Counted from the first letter of the stretch, positions 26,226 through 36,332 are shown. The stretch is 53,303 bases of DNA from Deltaproteobacteria bacterium (GCA_024280485.1 JAJRQB010000061.1:1-53303); one strand, 5' to 3'. Numbers and translations are program-made. The notes: a model not told the origin generated them from the sequence alone.

Positions 26226-27287
26226 ATGAATATCGATCAGTTAAAAACTGTCCTGCGTGAAATTATTACAAAAACAGACCTGACTCCCTGCGTGGTTGGC
26301 CATCTTGGTGTCGGCAAGACCGCCGCCATAATTCAGGTCGCCGAAGAGATCGACTTTACCTACCCCTCGTTAAGACTCGGACAGATGGAGGTCGGTGACC
26401 TGATTGGCATCCCCTACCGCATCGAGGATGAGATGCACTGGTCACGACCAAGCTGGTGACCGAAAGCAGAAGCAAAGCAAACGCTTGTCCATTGTGACGA
26501 ACTTAATCGCGCCCAGCAGGAAGATACCCTGCAGGCCATTTTCCAGTTTGTTGAACCACCTGCACGGGGGCAACAACGTGCACTGCACACCCATCAACTA
26601 GCGACGCAACATCGCGTCATAGCGGCGATCAATCCACCCGATGGTAGCTACCAGGTTGCTACGCTTGATCGCGCTCTCCTTGATCGTATGGTGATCCTGC
26701 AGGTCGAATCTGATGCCGTATGCTGGGGGCAATACGCGAATCAGCAGCAGTTTGACGCACAAATCTGTCAATTCATTGCCATCAACAGCACATTTCTGGC
26801 GACAGGAGCAGACAGTTACGACCTACAAATTGAACCATCAGAACGTGCCTGGGAGATGGTCAGCACTCTAAAACAGTACTGCCGATTCCCCACTGAGCTT
26901 GAAATGGAAGTCTATAGCGGGGTCATCGGTCGTGAGGCTGCAGTCTGTTTTTTAAGTTGGTGTACAGAACAGCGCCAGCGCCCTTTGAGTGCAGAACAAA
27001 TTCTCAATCATTGGGAGCAGTTCGCCGACCAAGCTGCCGGTCAAAGAGATGATATCCAAGCCGCCAGTATGAATGTCCTGACTAGCCACCTAGGTGAAAA
27101 AATCCAGCTAAACAACATTCAACAAGACAATTTAGTCGCCTATATTGAAGTTTTGCCACGTGACATGCGTTTCGGCTTTGTTAAGACACTGTTGCGCATT
27201 CCAGCCATAGCGACAATCCTCAGCCAGGATTGCTACGACCATGCCGTTCTAGATGCTTTAAACAAAATCAGCGAAGAAGTAGCCTGA
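26226..27287 (+). pseudogene. MoxR-type AAA ATPase interrupted by an in-frame TGA
   Basis: A 353-codon frame encoding a MoxR-like AAA+ ATPase. Walker A reads GHLGVGKTA (about residue 27) and Walker B LVHCDELNRA (about 90). The frame is continuous except for TGA at 26457-26459, where related proteins have Trp in a SWWP-like context; reading resumes at once with PKAEAKQTLVHCDELNRAQQEDTLQAIFQF. A single G-to-A change of TGG explains it. The partner VWA-type gene follows 10 bp later and is also damaged. Such ATPases usually act as chaperones with VWA proteins. Confidence 0.8.
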
Positions 27288-27297
27288 AGGCGGTTGA

Positions 27298-28451
27298 ATG
27301 CGCGCCCTTGAAGACAGTATTGTTCGACTCTTGAAACATCGTCCATTTTATGGAGAATTTCTGTTGCAGTGCCGGCGCCAGGTTCTTGTCGGGTCAAAGC
27401 CGGCGGGAGTGACCCTGCGTGACGGCATTCCGACTCTAGCAGTCAATTCTGAAAGCTTTGCGCTCTTCTCAATAGAGGGACAAGAAGCCCTGCTGGAGCA
27501 TCTGACCAAACATCTGCTCCATCTTCATCCCTGTCGGCGGCGCGAGCGACAACCAACTCATTGGGATCTTGCCTGTGATCTGGCAATCAACGGATCGATT
27601 GCCAACCTGCCGCCTGAGTCCCCGGTTCCGGCGCGACTGCGCTTACCAGATCAACTTTCAGCCGAAGAGTATTATGACCGTTTACCGCAAATATCCCTGT
27701 CAGGTAATCGGTGCAGTACAATCGAAGGTGACGCGAATGGACCTGAAACGGAACAATTTATGTCTCAGCCCATTGATGATCATCAGATCTGGCAGCAGGC
27801 AGACCGCACCCCACAGCAACTGACAGAACAGGTTGTGCGCCAGATGGTCAAAACTGCGTTGAAAAATGTCGTCAGGAGGTTTCGGGTGAACTTGCGACTC
27901 TGCTAAAGACTTTTTTGTCACCTCCGACCATCCCCTGGCAACAAATTTTGCGCCAATTCGTTGGTAATGTCGGACGAATTGGACGCCGCAGCACCTGGAA
28001 ACGCAGCCATCGCCGTTTTTTTCAAAGAACGCCAGGTGTTCGTAAGAAGCAGCGCTTGAATTTACTTGTTGCTATCGATGTCAGCGATTCGACCAATATA
28101 CAACCGCTACGTGAAGCCTTTGCGGCGGAACTACTACAGATCTCTCGTGGCCGCGAGAACAGCCTGACGGTTCTTTATACTGGCAGTCACATTCAGAAAA
28201 TCAAAACATTTACAACTAAACCACAAACTATCGAGGTCTACTCTGGTGGCGGCTATACGGACCTTCGCCCAGCCTTTAATTATGCTCGACAAATGGTTCC
28301 GACACCAACAGCAGTTATTTATCTTTCCGATGGATTTGGTCAAGCACCTGAGTGCGCAGACTTTCCAACGCTATGGGTTCTGACTGAAGACGGGGAGATC
28401 CCTGCAGAATGGAGAATTGAATTAAGACTTCAATGTGAGGAGATGACATGA
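27298..28451 (+). pseudogene. DUF2201/VWA metallopeptidase-like protein, frameshifted
   Basis: Two frames together make one protein of about 384 aa. The first (27298-27906) carries the DUF2201 N-terminal region (HWDLACDLAINGSIANLPPESPVPARLRLP). The second (open frame continuing to 28451) carries a von Willebrand A-like domain with a full MIDAS (AIDVSDS, GGGYTDL, YLSDG). They join near 27860-27866 if one A is added to an A5 run, which restores CRQEVSGELATLLKTFLSPPTIPW. This is the usual companion of the MoxR ATPase. Cause: true decay, or a homopolymer base-call error. Confidence 0.8.
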
Positions 28452-28859
28452 GCGACACAGATCTTAAACCAATAACAGAAACTACTCTAAAAACTCATTT
28501 GGAGAGCCTCGGCGCACGGGGCATGACAAGATCTGGGCGCAACGAACATTATGGTTCACCACGAGAGTTCTCTTTTGAAGTCAGGTCTATCTTTAATAAT
28601 GGTCTAAGTCTGCAGATCCTTGCACGTCAGCACAACTACCGAGACCCTTGGGAGGCTGTGGGTAAGATCAACGATCTGGTTGATGTCTATCTGCTCAAAG
28701 ATGAAACCTATGCTGAGCTTCCCAAAGGATTCGTTTTTTTTCAAAACGTGTGATACGGAAGAGAGTGTTGATTGGGACACCTTTTGTTCTATCGCTGATT
28801 GTGTGGCCACAGTCAATCCTAAGTTTTATCACCTTCAACAGCTCACTGGTGATCTCTAA
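28448..28859 (+). pseudogene. Unknown small protein gene of the MoxR/VWA locus, frameshifted at a T8 run
   Basis: Starting with ATGA overlap of the VWA gene, the frame encodes 101 residues and ends at 28753. If one T is removed from the T8 run at 28734-28741, translation continues as FFKTCDTEESVDWDTF to a stop at 28857-28859, giving about 136 aa. No domain, signal peptide or membrane helix was recognised. The overlap with the VWA gene suggests it belongs to the same functional unit. Confidence 0.6.
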
Positions 28860-29058
28860 AACTGTTACTTCTATTCTGCTGAAACCGAAAAATTCCGCAC
28901 GGCTCGCTTAACTACAAAAATATCCTGTTTTTCTCTTCACTTGTTAGCACATTACAAGCTCTGTGTTAAACTATCTTCGTGAGTTTATATCAATGTCTAT
29001 CGCTCAATCGAATATAAGGTTTTTTTACTAGAGCTTAGGCACACAGACATGCAAAACT

Positions 29059-29085
29059 TTTGACTTAATAAATATCGAGATATAA
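29059..29085 (+). promoter_or_regulatory. Candidate promoter for the REC-PAS-GGDEF-EAL gene
   Basis: TTGACT (29059-29064) and TATAAA (29080-29085) are 15 bp apart, about 120 bp before the chosen start. Spacing is short, so confidence is modest. The remainder of 28860-29208 is A/T-rich with no gene and no clear terminator for the preceding locus. Confidence 0.35.
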
Positions 29086-29208
29086 ACAGCTTTTTAATGC
29101 ATTAGTCAGTACTGAAATAATGAAAACAAGACCGCACTCACCACAGTAAATGGGACTTGCTTGACAGCACACGAACCCGTTGAAACTGTTTCGTGTGAAG
29201 GAAACCCG

Positions 29209-31404
29209 ATGAGCGACAGAGTGATCCGCATCCTGACTATTGATGATGAGGAGAACATTCGCACCAGTTTTCGTCTCTACCTTGAAGATTTTGATTATGA
29301 AGTTATAGAGGCAAAAAATGGTCGTGAAGGGTTAGAACTCTTTGCGCGCGAAAAGCCAGACCTGGTCCTCTGTGATCTCCGTATGCCGGGAATTGATGGA
29401 CTGGAAGTCCTCTCGAAAATACGCGAAGAATCCCCTGAAACTCCAATTATTGTTGCATCGGGCACCGGAGTCATTAGCGATGCTATTGAAGCGATACGAC
29501 GAGGGGCATGGAACTACCTCCTAAAACCTATCCAAGACCTTTCAGTACTTAAGCACGCTATTGACCAAGCGCTTGAAAGGGCTCGCCTGATTCGTGAGAA
29601 CCGCGCATATCAGGAACGCCTCGAAGATGAAGTTATCTCACGCACTGAGGATCTGCAGCTTGCGATGGATGACTTGAACAAAACCCATCAGCAGATAAAA
29701 ATGAGTGAAATACGTTATCGTTCAATTTACGAGAATCTGCAGGATGTCTATTTTGAAATCCAACTAGATGGTGAAATTCGAGAACTCAGTCCATCGATCA
29801 AACAAATATCTGCCTACAGTTGTGATGAACTGATTGGTAAAAGTGTCTGGCAATTTTATCCGAGAAACGATGATCGTGAACAACTCATCGCAGCACTAAA
29901 GAGGCAAAATATTGTTACCGATTATGAGCTTCACTTACGCGATAAGGGAGGGAAAATTATTCCCTGCTCAATTAACGCCCGGTTACTCCCTGAAGAAGAT
30001 GGCCGTCCTGCGACTATCTGCGGGACTTTGCGAGATATCAGCGAACGGAAATTGGCAGAAGCACACATCGAACGTCTTGCTTACTACGATGCCCTGACAG
30101 ACCTCCCCAATCGACGTCTATTGATCGACCGCCTTGAGCGCGACCTGGCCAGAGCACGCCGCCACAAACATTTTGGCGCCATGCTTTTTCTTGATCTGGA
30201 TCGCTTCAAAAACATCAATGACTCCCTAGGTCACCATGTCGGTGATGCGCTCCTTCAGGAGGTCGCCAAACGCTTGACGAGTGACATGAGACTTGAAGAT
30301 ACGGTGTCAAGACTCGGCGGTGACGAATTCATCATGCTCCTTTCAGATATGGGCAAGGAACCGAGCAACGCAGCATCACAAACTCAGACAAAAGCCGAGC
30401 AGGTCCAGAAAAATCTTTCAAAACCATACAAAGTGCTTGGACACGATCTCCACATTACACCAAGCATCGGCGTTGCTCTTTTCCCATCTGATGATGACCC
30501 CAATGAAGATAGTAATGACATTTTGCGTCATGCTGATACCGCAATGTACCGAGCTAAAGATGATGGCCGAGATGCAATCCGCTTCTTCTTGCCAAGTATG
30601 CAAGCCGCAGCCGATCAACGGTTGGGGATTGAAAAAGATTTGCGTTTCGCTCTGGATCGCCAGGAAATGTCTCTATTCTTTCAACCTCAAGTTGATCGCG
30701 AAGGTCGCATAGTAGGAGCAGAAACGTTGCTGCGCTGGCTGCATCCAGAGAAGGGCTACATCTCCCCTGCCGATTTCATCCCAGTTGCCGAGGCGACAGG
30801 GTTGATCCTGCCCATCGGACTCTGGGTCCTCGAAATGTCTTGTCGACAGATCAAATCATGGAACGATCAAGGGATACCAATTGGCCACTTGGCGGTAAAT
30901 GTCAGTCCACGTCAATTCCGTCAACCGAATTTCATTCGTCAAATCCAACAAGTCATCAACAAGACGGGTGCCGATGCAGATCAGCTTGGTTTGGAACTCA
31001 CCGAGGGGATGGTAATCGATAATATCGGAGACACCATAGAGAAAATGCAGGCACTTAAAAAAATGGGAATTGAGTTGTCGATTGACGATTTCGGTACCGG
31101 ATATTCTTCACTTGCCTATTTGAAGCGCTTACCTCTTGACATCATCAAGATTGATCAATCCTTCGTACGTGATATTCAAACGGATGAAAGTAATGCTTCC
31201 ATCGTAGCGACTATCATCTCCATGGCGCACCATCTAGGGCTCAAAGTCATCGCTGAAGGTGTCGAAACCGATTATGAATATGACTTCCTAAACCAAAGAG
31301 ATTGTGGTGGCTACCAGGGGTATTATTTCAGCAGACCGGTTCCTGAAAAAGATTTTACCACGCTATTGAAAGCTGACAAAAGTTTGCCCTTCACCGAAGG
31401 ATGA
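29209..31404 (+). CDS. Response regulator with PAS, GGDEF and EAL domains
   Basis: A 731-aa cytoplasmic c-di-GMP regulator. The receiver (1-120) has phosphoacceptor Asp56 (LVLCDLRMPGIDG). A short coiled coil, then a PAS domain (about 165-280), then GGDEF (about 290-455, intact GGDEF at 370-374 with inhibitory site RLED), then EAL (about 470-720). EAL catalytic landmarks are present: AETLLRW, NVSPRQF, ELTEG, SIDDFGTGYSSL, IKID and AEGVET. It could both make and degrade c-di-GMP. The ATG at 29209, behind GAAGGAA, is preferred over an upstream TTG at 29161. The histidine kinase gene follows. Confidence 0.93.
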   Translation: MSDRVIRILTIDDEENIRTSFRLYLEDFDYEVIEAKNGREGLELFAREKPDLVLCDLRMPGIDGLEVLSKIREESPETPIIVASGTGVISDAIEAIRRGAWNYLLKPIQDLSVLKHAIDQALERARLIRENRAYQERLEDEVISRTEDLQLAMDDLNKTHQQIKMSEIRYRSIYENLQDVYFEIQLDGEIRELSPSIKQISAYSCDELIGKSVWQFYPRNDDREQLIAALKRQNIVTDYELHLRDKGGKIIPCSINARLLPEEDGRPATICGTLRDISERKLAEAHIERLAYYDALTDLPNRRLLIDRLERDLARARRHKHFGAMLFLDLDRFKNINDSLGHHVGDALLQEVAKRLTSDMRLEDTVSRLGGDEFIMLLSDMGKEPSNAASQTQTKAEQVQKNLSKPYKVLGHDLHITPSIGVALFPSDDDPNEDSNDILRHADTAMYRAKDDGRDAIRFFLPSMQAAADQRLGIEKDLRFALDRQEMSLFFQPQVDREGRIVGAETLLRWLHPEKGYISPADFIPVAEATGLILPIGLWVLEMSCRQIKSWNDQGIPIGHLAVNVSPRQFRQPNFIRQIQQVINKTGADADQLGLELTEGMVIDNIGDTIEKMQALKKMGIELSIDDFGTGYSSLAYLKRLPLDIIKIDQSFVRDIQTDESNASIVATIISMAHHLGLKVIAEGVETDYEYDFLNQRDCGGYQGYYFSRPVPEKDFTTLLKADKSLPFTEG

Positions 31405-31501
31405 CAGTTTGTCGATAAAGGCTCACATAGGTGACCTCTCTCCCATAGATATCTCCCTTTAGCAATCTTCAGGGTTTGGACAATCCGCAAGGCAATAGCA
31501 A

Positions 31502-33928
31502 ATGAAATGGACGCGTCCCACAACGACAGAGAAAGAGTCAAAAAAAGGTTGGGGCTTGAAATATATAAATTTCAAATCCCTATTCTTCCCTTTTCTCGGC
31601 ATTATGGCCTCTGCCATAATCGTTACGAGTTTAGTCACATATCAGGCATATCGCAACAGTCTCGAAAAAAGTCTATATTCAGAAGTTGAAACTCGCGCTC
31701 ACAATACTCGACACCTTTTCCAGCACCACTTAACAACCCGCCTTGAAAATCTATTACACCAAAACAGAAGCATTCTAGAGCACTATGAAATCCGTCCTCA
31801 TATACATCGCCTTCTTCTAGATACTGCCCAAGCCAACAATACCGACACCCTGATACATGAACTTAATAGAAACAATAAAGACATAAAAATGTCGAACATC
31901 TCAATTCTAAACAAGCATGGACATGTGATCTTCAGCCATGGGAGGAAATCAAGTTTTTCGTTAAAAGATCTCGATATCGAAGCAGCGTTCAAAGGAGATG
32001 AATTTGGTGGAATCATCCAAGAAGAAAAAACCTGGGTGCTCCGCGCTGCAGTCCCTATCCAGAAGAGCGGCCTCATCCAAGGGGCACTCGTATTATCTAT
32101 AGGACTTGACCAGGTATTAAGAGAGTTTGCCAACGAAAACCAGAGCAAGTTGATCTTGGCAGATAAAAACGGTATTCAGGCGCGTGGTGAGGCATCGACA
32201 TCAATTGATATTGACCAGAAAAAAATAGAACAAATATTAAATGATAAAACAATGCTGACAGACGTCAATTTTGAAAAAGAACGGCTTTTACACTACATGC
32301 ATTTCCAACTTGGCAATCACAGTTTTGTCTTGGTTTCTGAGCTAGAGTTAGGACAGACAATAAATATATTGAAACAAAAATATAAGGAGGTACTGCAAGC
32401 CACCCTATACCTCCTTATATTTCTGCTCCCACTGAGTGCCCTGTTGGTCCATATGCTCCTGCGGCCATTGAGCGTTTTGCGTAAAAAAGCTGCAGCCGTT
32501 GCAGAAAATCTGGCCGGTATCTCTCTTGAAGAATTTAACGGAAATGAAATAAACCGCCTACTACATACCTTTGACGGCATGGCCTCTGCTCTTGAAACCC
32601 ACGAAGACAACCGTCAAGGAGCAGAAGCCCTTCTCCAACAGCAACATGCAACCCTGGAGATAAAAGTTAAGGATCGTACAAAGAAACTTGAAGAAGCCAA
32701 TAATCTTTTACTCCATGAGATTTCAGAACGCACCAGATCTCAGCAGAAAGCAGAAAGTCTTCAGAAAATGATGGCGAACCTGATCGACGCTATGCCCTCG
32801 CTCCTGATCGGAATCGACAATAACTGCCGTATCAATCAATGGAACCTCGAAGCACAAAAATACTGTGGGCTCACTTACGCACAGGTGAGCGGACGTCCCC
32901 TTCTCGAATCACTACCCTGGTTAAGCGAGATCAATGAAAAAGTTAGCCAGACTCTAAGCTGCGGCATTCAAAACAAGGTAACTCGTTTTCACTGGTCGAC
33001 AAGTCACGGAGAGAGGCTGGTCGACATCATAATTAATCCACTCTCTTCCAAACAGTATGGTGGTGCTGTAATCCGGATCGATGATGTGACCGAACGAATT
33101 CGTCTCGATGAGCTGTTAATGCAGACCGAAAAAATGATGTCCGTTGGCGGCTTGGCTGCAGGAATGGCGCACGAGATCAACAATCCGTTAGCCAGCATTA
33201 TCCAAAACACACAAGTGATTACGCAAAGACTTTCTCCTGATTTAAATAAAAACCTTAGCTGTGCTGAAAAGTTGGGGGTAGATCTTGAAATTCTGAACAG
33301 CTATCTAAGTGAACGTCAAATTCCCAAAATGCTGATTTCGATCCTTGAATCAGGGCAAAGAGCCGGTGAAATTGTCAAGAAAATGGTGAATTTTACCCAA
33401 GGAGGTGAATCAGTTCAATCAAAACAAAACATCTGCGAAATATTGGATCACGCCGTTGAGATGGCAACCAAGGACTACGATTTGAAGAAAAATCAGAATA
33501 TCCATCTCATCAAATTCAATCGCACCTACGCAAACAATCTTTCGCAAATCCTTTGCAGCCCGAATCAACTCGAGCAGGTGTTTTTCAACCTGATTAAGAA
33601 TGCGGCTCAAGCAATGTCTTCATGGTCATGCATGAACAATCCACCTCAGATCGACTTAACGGTACAGAAAAAAAATAATATATTAACAATCGAGATTTGC
33701 GACAACGGACCTGGCATCGACATTGAATCTCAAAAAAGAATTTTTGAACCTTTCTTCACAACAAAAGAAGTTGGTCTTGGCACAGGACTTGGGTTGTCTG
33801 TTGCGTATTTCATTATCACAGAAAACCATCATGGCCAACTTAGCATTGATAGCAGACTTAATATGGGAACCTGTTTTCACATTCTATTACCTATTCAAAC
33901 GTCTCAAGAAGATGGCAATAACTCGTAA
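31502..33928 (+). CDS. Membrane sensor histidine kinase
   Basis: An 808-aa hybrid-free kinase. It has TM1 (about 26-46), an extracytoplasmic cache-like sensor (about 50-295), TM2 (about 297-320), a HAMP-like linker, a coiled coil (about 370-420), PAS (about 425-525), a dimerisation/phosphoacceptor region with GMAHEINNPLASI (His557), and a catalytic ATPase domain with NLIKNAAQAM, DNGPGID and GLGTGLGLSV. Being 97 bp downstream of the REC-PAS-GGDEF-EAL gene, it is the likely phosphodonor. The region is visibly more A/T-rich than neighbours. Shine-Dalgarno is weak (AAGGCA). Confidence 0.92.
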   Translation: MKWTRPTTTEKESKKGWGLKYINFKSLFFPFLGIMASAIIVTSLVTYQAYRNSLEKSLYSEVETRAHNTRHLFQHHLTTRLENLLHQNRSILEHYEIRPHIHRLLLDTAQANNTDTLIHELNRNNKDIKMSNISILNKHGHVIFSHGRKSSFSLKDLDIEAAFKGDEFGGIIQEEKTWVLRAAVPIQKSGLIQGALVLSIGLDQVLREFANENQSKLILADKNGIQARGEASTSIDIDQKKIEQILNDKTMLTDVNFEKERLLHYMHFQLGNHSFVLVSELELGQTINILKQKYKEVLQATLYLLIFLLPLSALLVHMLLRPLSVLRKKAAAVAENLAGISLEEFNGNEINRLLHTFDGMASALETHEDNRQGAEALLQQQHATLEIKVKDRTKKLEEANNLLLHEISERTRSQQKAESLQKMMANLIDAMPSLLIGIDNNCRINQWNLEAQKYCGLTYAQVSGRPLLESLPWLSEINEKVSQTLSCGIQNKVTRFHWSTSHGERLVDIIINPLSSKQYGGAVIRIDDVTERIRLDELLMQTEKMMSVGGLAAGMAHEINNPLASIIQNTQVITQRLSPDLNKNLSCAEKLGVDLEILNSYLSERQIPKMLISILESGQRAGEIVKKMVNFTQGGESVQSKQNICEILDHAVEMATKDYDLKKNQNIHLIKFNRTYANNLSQILCSPNQLEQVFFNLIKNAAQAMSSWSCMNNPPQIDLTVQKKNNILTIEICDNGPGIDIESQKRIFEPFFTTKEVGLGTGLGLSVAYFIITENHHGQLSIDSRLNMGTCFHILLPIQTSQEDGNNS

Positions 33929-34136
33929 AAGAGTTAGGGTCACTTGCGTGCCAATACTTATCTCTATACTCAACCATTGACAGCCTGCCTCGAATCGTTC
34001 ATCTTTTGCTTCATATTAAACCCTGAAATTTCAACCTGTACAATACGTGTAAATACGCAATTTAGAATGTAGTTAGCCACATACTGAGGCCACCTCTACC
34101 TGCCTAACCATTAATTTCCAACTGGGAGTGTATCAG

Positions 34137-34646
34137 ATGAGTCAAAACACCTCTGTCATCATGCAGACAAACATGGGCGAAATCACTATCGAACTGGATG
34201 GGGAAAATGCTCCGATCAGCAGCGAAAACTTTCTTACTTACGCTAAAGAGGGCTTTTTCAATGAAACCATCTGTCACCGTGTCATCCCCGGTTTTATGGT
34301 TCAAGGCGGAGGGTTTACTGCAGATATGAAACAAAAACAGACCCGTGAGCAGATTAAAAATGAGGCTTCTAACGGCCTTAAAAACTCTCGTGGAACCCTG
34401 GCGATGGCACGCACTCAGATTGTCGACAGTGCCACCAGCCAATTTTTCTTCAATCTGGTCGATAACGATTTTCTTGACCATAAAGGACAGGCAGCAAATG
34501 CCTACGGTTATGCCGTTTTTGGCAAAGTCACTGCGGGAATGGATATCGTCGATGCCATCGCTAAGGTTTCAACCGGTAGCAATGGTTCTCATCAAGATGT
34601 CCCAAATGAACCGGTCGTGATTGAAAAGGTCAGTATTTGTGACTGA
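34137..34646 (+). CDS. Peptidyl-prolyl cis-trans isomerase, cyclophilin type
   Basis: A 169-aa cytoplasmic cyclophilin that catalyses proline isomerisation in protein folding. Family blocks are clear: [16 protein letters not shown] (active-site Arg in HRV), [18 protein letters not shown], and [15 protein letters not shown]. No signal peptide, so PpiB-like. ATG at 34137 follows GGGAG; an upstream GTG at 34128 overlaps that site and is rejected. A terminator follows. Confidence 0.95.
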   Translation: MSQNTSVIMQTNMGEITIELDGENAPISSENFLTYAKEGFFNETICHRVIPGFMVQGGGFTADMKQKQTREQIKNEASNGLKNSRGTLAMARTQIVDSATSQFFFNLVDNDFLDHKGQAANAYGYAVFGKVTAGMDIVDAIAKVSTGSNGSHQDVPNEPVVIEKVSICD

Positions 34647-34674
34647 TTTCAGCCTTTACGTTTGAGAAGTATCG

Positions 34675-34704
34675 GGCCACCTCCTAACGGAGGTGGCCTT
34701 CTTT
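34675..34704 (+). terminator. Intrinsic terminator after the cyclophilin gene
   Basis: A perfect 10-bp GC-rich stem (34675-34684 with 34689-34698) and a TAAC loop are followed by TTCTTT. It lies 28 bp past the stop. Confidence 0.88.
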
Positions 34705-34717
34705 AACTGGATAATCG

Positions 34718-35287
34718 ATGGATTTATTAACTCTGTTTGGCATTGCCGTAGCCTTGGCGATGGACGCCTTCGCGGTCGCACTCGGTACTGGGTTGACCCT
34801 GCCTAAACTAACCGGTCGGCACCTGTTTCGTTTTGGCTTTCATTTTGGTCTATTTCAGGCGTTGATGCCACTGATCGGCTGGACTGCAGGTCGCGGTTTA
34901 CGAACAACCATAGAGGCCTACGATCATTGGATCGCCTTTATCTTACTGGCCGTCATCGGCGTACGTATGTGTTACGGTGCCCTAAACAGGGCTGACGAAG
35001 AATCAGAGCAAAAAGACCCGACACGTGGCTGGTCATTGATCATGCTCTCAATTGCAACCAGCATTGACGCTCTGGCCGTCGGCTTGACCTTGGCAATGCT
35101 CGGCAGTCCAATCTTCATCCCTGCCTTGGTTATCGGTCTTATCTGTGCGATTCTAACCATAGCGGGGATGTATCTGGGCCGTAAAGTTAACAAGAGTTGG
35201 GGACCAAAGGTTGAATTTCTGGGAGGACTGATATTACTAGGAATTGGGATCAAAATTCTCATCGAGCATACCTTGGCCAATGGATGA
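34718..35287 (+). CDS. mntP: Manganese efflux pump MntP
   Basis: A 189-aa inner-membrane protein with six predicted helices and the two repeated family motifs AMDAFAVALG (about 14-23) and SIDALAVGLT (about 107-116), whose Asp residues are needed for Mn(II) export. It begins 13 bp after the terminator; no yybP-ykoY manganese riboswitch fits in the short upstream gap. The 3' end abuts or slightly overlaps the agmatine deiminase gene. Confidence 0.94.
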   Translation: MDLLTLFGIAVALAMDAFAVALGTGLTLPKLTGRHLFRFGFHFGLFQALMPLIGWTAGRGLRTTIEAYDHWIAFILLAVIGVRMCYGALNRADEESEQKDPTRGWSLIMLSIATSIDALAVGLTLAMLGSPIFIPALVIGLICAILTIAGMYLGRKVNKSWGPKVEFLGGLILLGIGIKILIEHTLANG

Positions 35288-35294
35288 CACCATA

Positions 35295-36332
35295 ATGAGA
35301 AATCATCTAAGCCGTCGTCTTCCCGCGGAGTGGGAAAAACAAGATGCGGTTTTGTTGGCTTGGCCACATGAACTGACCGATTGGTCTGAACATCTAGATG
35401 CCGCACGTCAAACTTTTCGCGAAATTGTTCACACTATTTGCCGTTTTGAACCGGTTCTCCTGATTGTTCCGAACAAAGACATGGTTCTCCTACAACTCGA
35501 TGCCACCGCTATAATCGTAAAACAGATCCATTTATATGAACTCCCCTGTAATGATACATGGGCTCGAGATTTTGGGCCGCTAACAGTTCAGACCGATCAA
35601 GGGCCCATCCTACTCAATTTTGTCTTCAACGGCTGGGGCAACAAATTCAAAGCGGAGCTCGACAACCAACTTACAGTTAGTTTAGTTGCGGCTGGCGCAT
35701 TCGGTGAGACTATGTTGGCATCGAGTGAGATTGTCCTCGAAGGGGGAGGGATTGAGTCAGATGGATCAGGAACCCTTCTAACCACTCGTGGCTGTCTTCT
35801 CGAAAAAAATCGTAACCCACAGTTGACTCAAATCGAGATCGAATTAAAACTGAAACAGCTATTCGGTGCAGAACAAGTGCTTTGGCTGGAACACGGAGCC
35901 CTGCGTGGCGATGATACCGATAGTCACATCGATACCCTGGCCCGTTTCGCCCCCAATGCAACCATTATTTATCAAGGCTGCAGTGACCCGACTGATGAAC
36001 ATTATCAAGAATTCGCTGCCATGCAGTCGCAGTTGGCCAACTTTTCTACCAGCAACGGAAAGAGCTACCGGCTTCTCGAACTTCCGTGGCCTCAAGCCTG
36101 CTATGATGGTGAGGGGAATCGACTTCCCGCAACCTATGCAAACTTTCTTATCATCAATGGCGCGGTTCTTGTGCCGACCTATGATGATCCATCTGACCAG
36201 ATCGCACTCGATGTTATCGCGCAAGCTTTTCCACATAGAGAAATCATCCCCATCGACTGTCGGATCCTGATTGAGCAGCGCGGTTCTTTACACTGCGTGA
36301 CCATGCAACTGCCAAAGGGGGTTTTAACTTGA
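35295..36332 (+). CDS. aguA: Agmatine deiminase
   Basis: A 345-aa member of the guanidine-modifying (PPADPF) superfamily that converts agmatine to N-carbamoylputrescine plus ammonia. Conserved parts: RRLPAEWEKQDAVLLAWPH, WARDFGPL, LEGGGIESDGSGTLLTT, the GDDTDSHID catalytic block and the nucleophilic Cys near residue 334 (GSLHCVTMQ). The start is uncertain: ATG 35295 gives the typical N-terminus, while ATG 35280 overlaps the mntP stop. The next pathway enzyme follows with a 4-bp overlap. Confidence 0.93.
   Translation: MRNHLSRRLPAEWEKQDAVLLAWPHELTDWSEHLDAARQTFREIVHTICRFEPVLLIVPNKDMVLLQLDATAIIVKQIHLYELPCNDTWARDFGPLTVQTDQGPILLNFVFNGWGNKFKAELDNQLTVSLVAAGAFGETMLASSEIVLEGGGIESDGSGTLLTTRGCLLEKNRNPQLTQIEIELKLKQLFGAEQVLWLEHGALRGDDTDSHIDTLARFAPNATIIYQGCSDPTDEHYQEFAAMQSQLANFSTSNGKSYRLLELPWPQACYDGEGNRLPATYANFLIINGAVLVPTYDDPSDQIALDVIAQAFPHREIIPIDCRILIEQRGSLHCVTMQLPKGVLT

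Noticed and set aside
26457-26510. Selenocysteine insertion at the TGA of the MoxR ATPase
   Set aside because: The expected residue is Trp, not Cys, and the downstream sequence gives only a weak 4-bp stem with no convincing SECIS loop.
34647-34717. Manganese (yybP-ykoY) riboswitch before mntP
   Set aside because: The gap is about 70 bp and is mostly occupied by the cyclophilin terminator.
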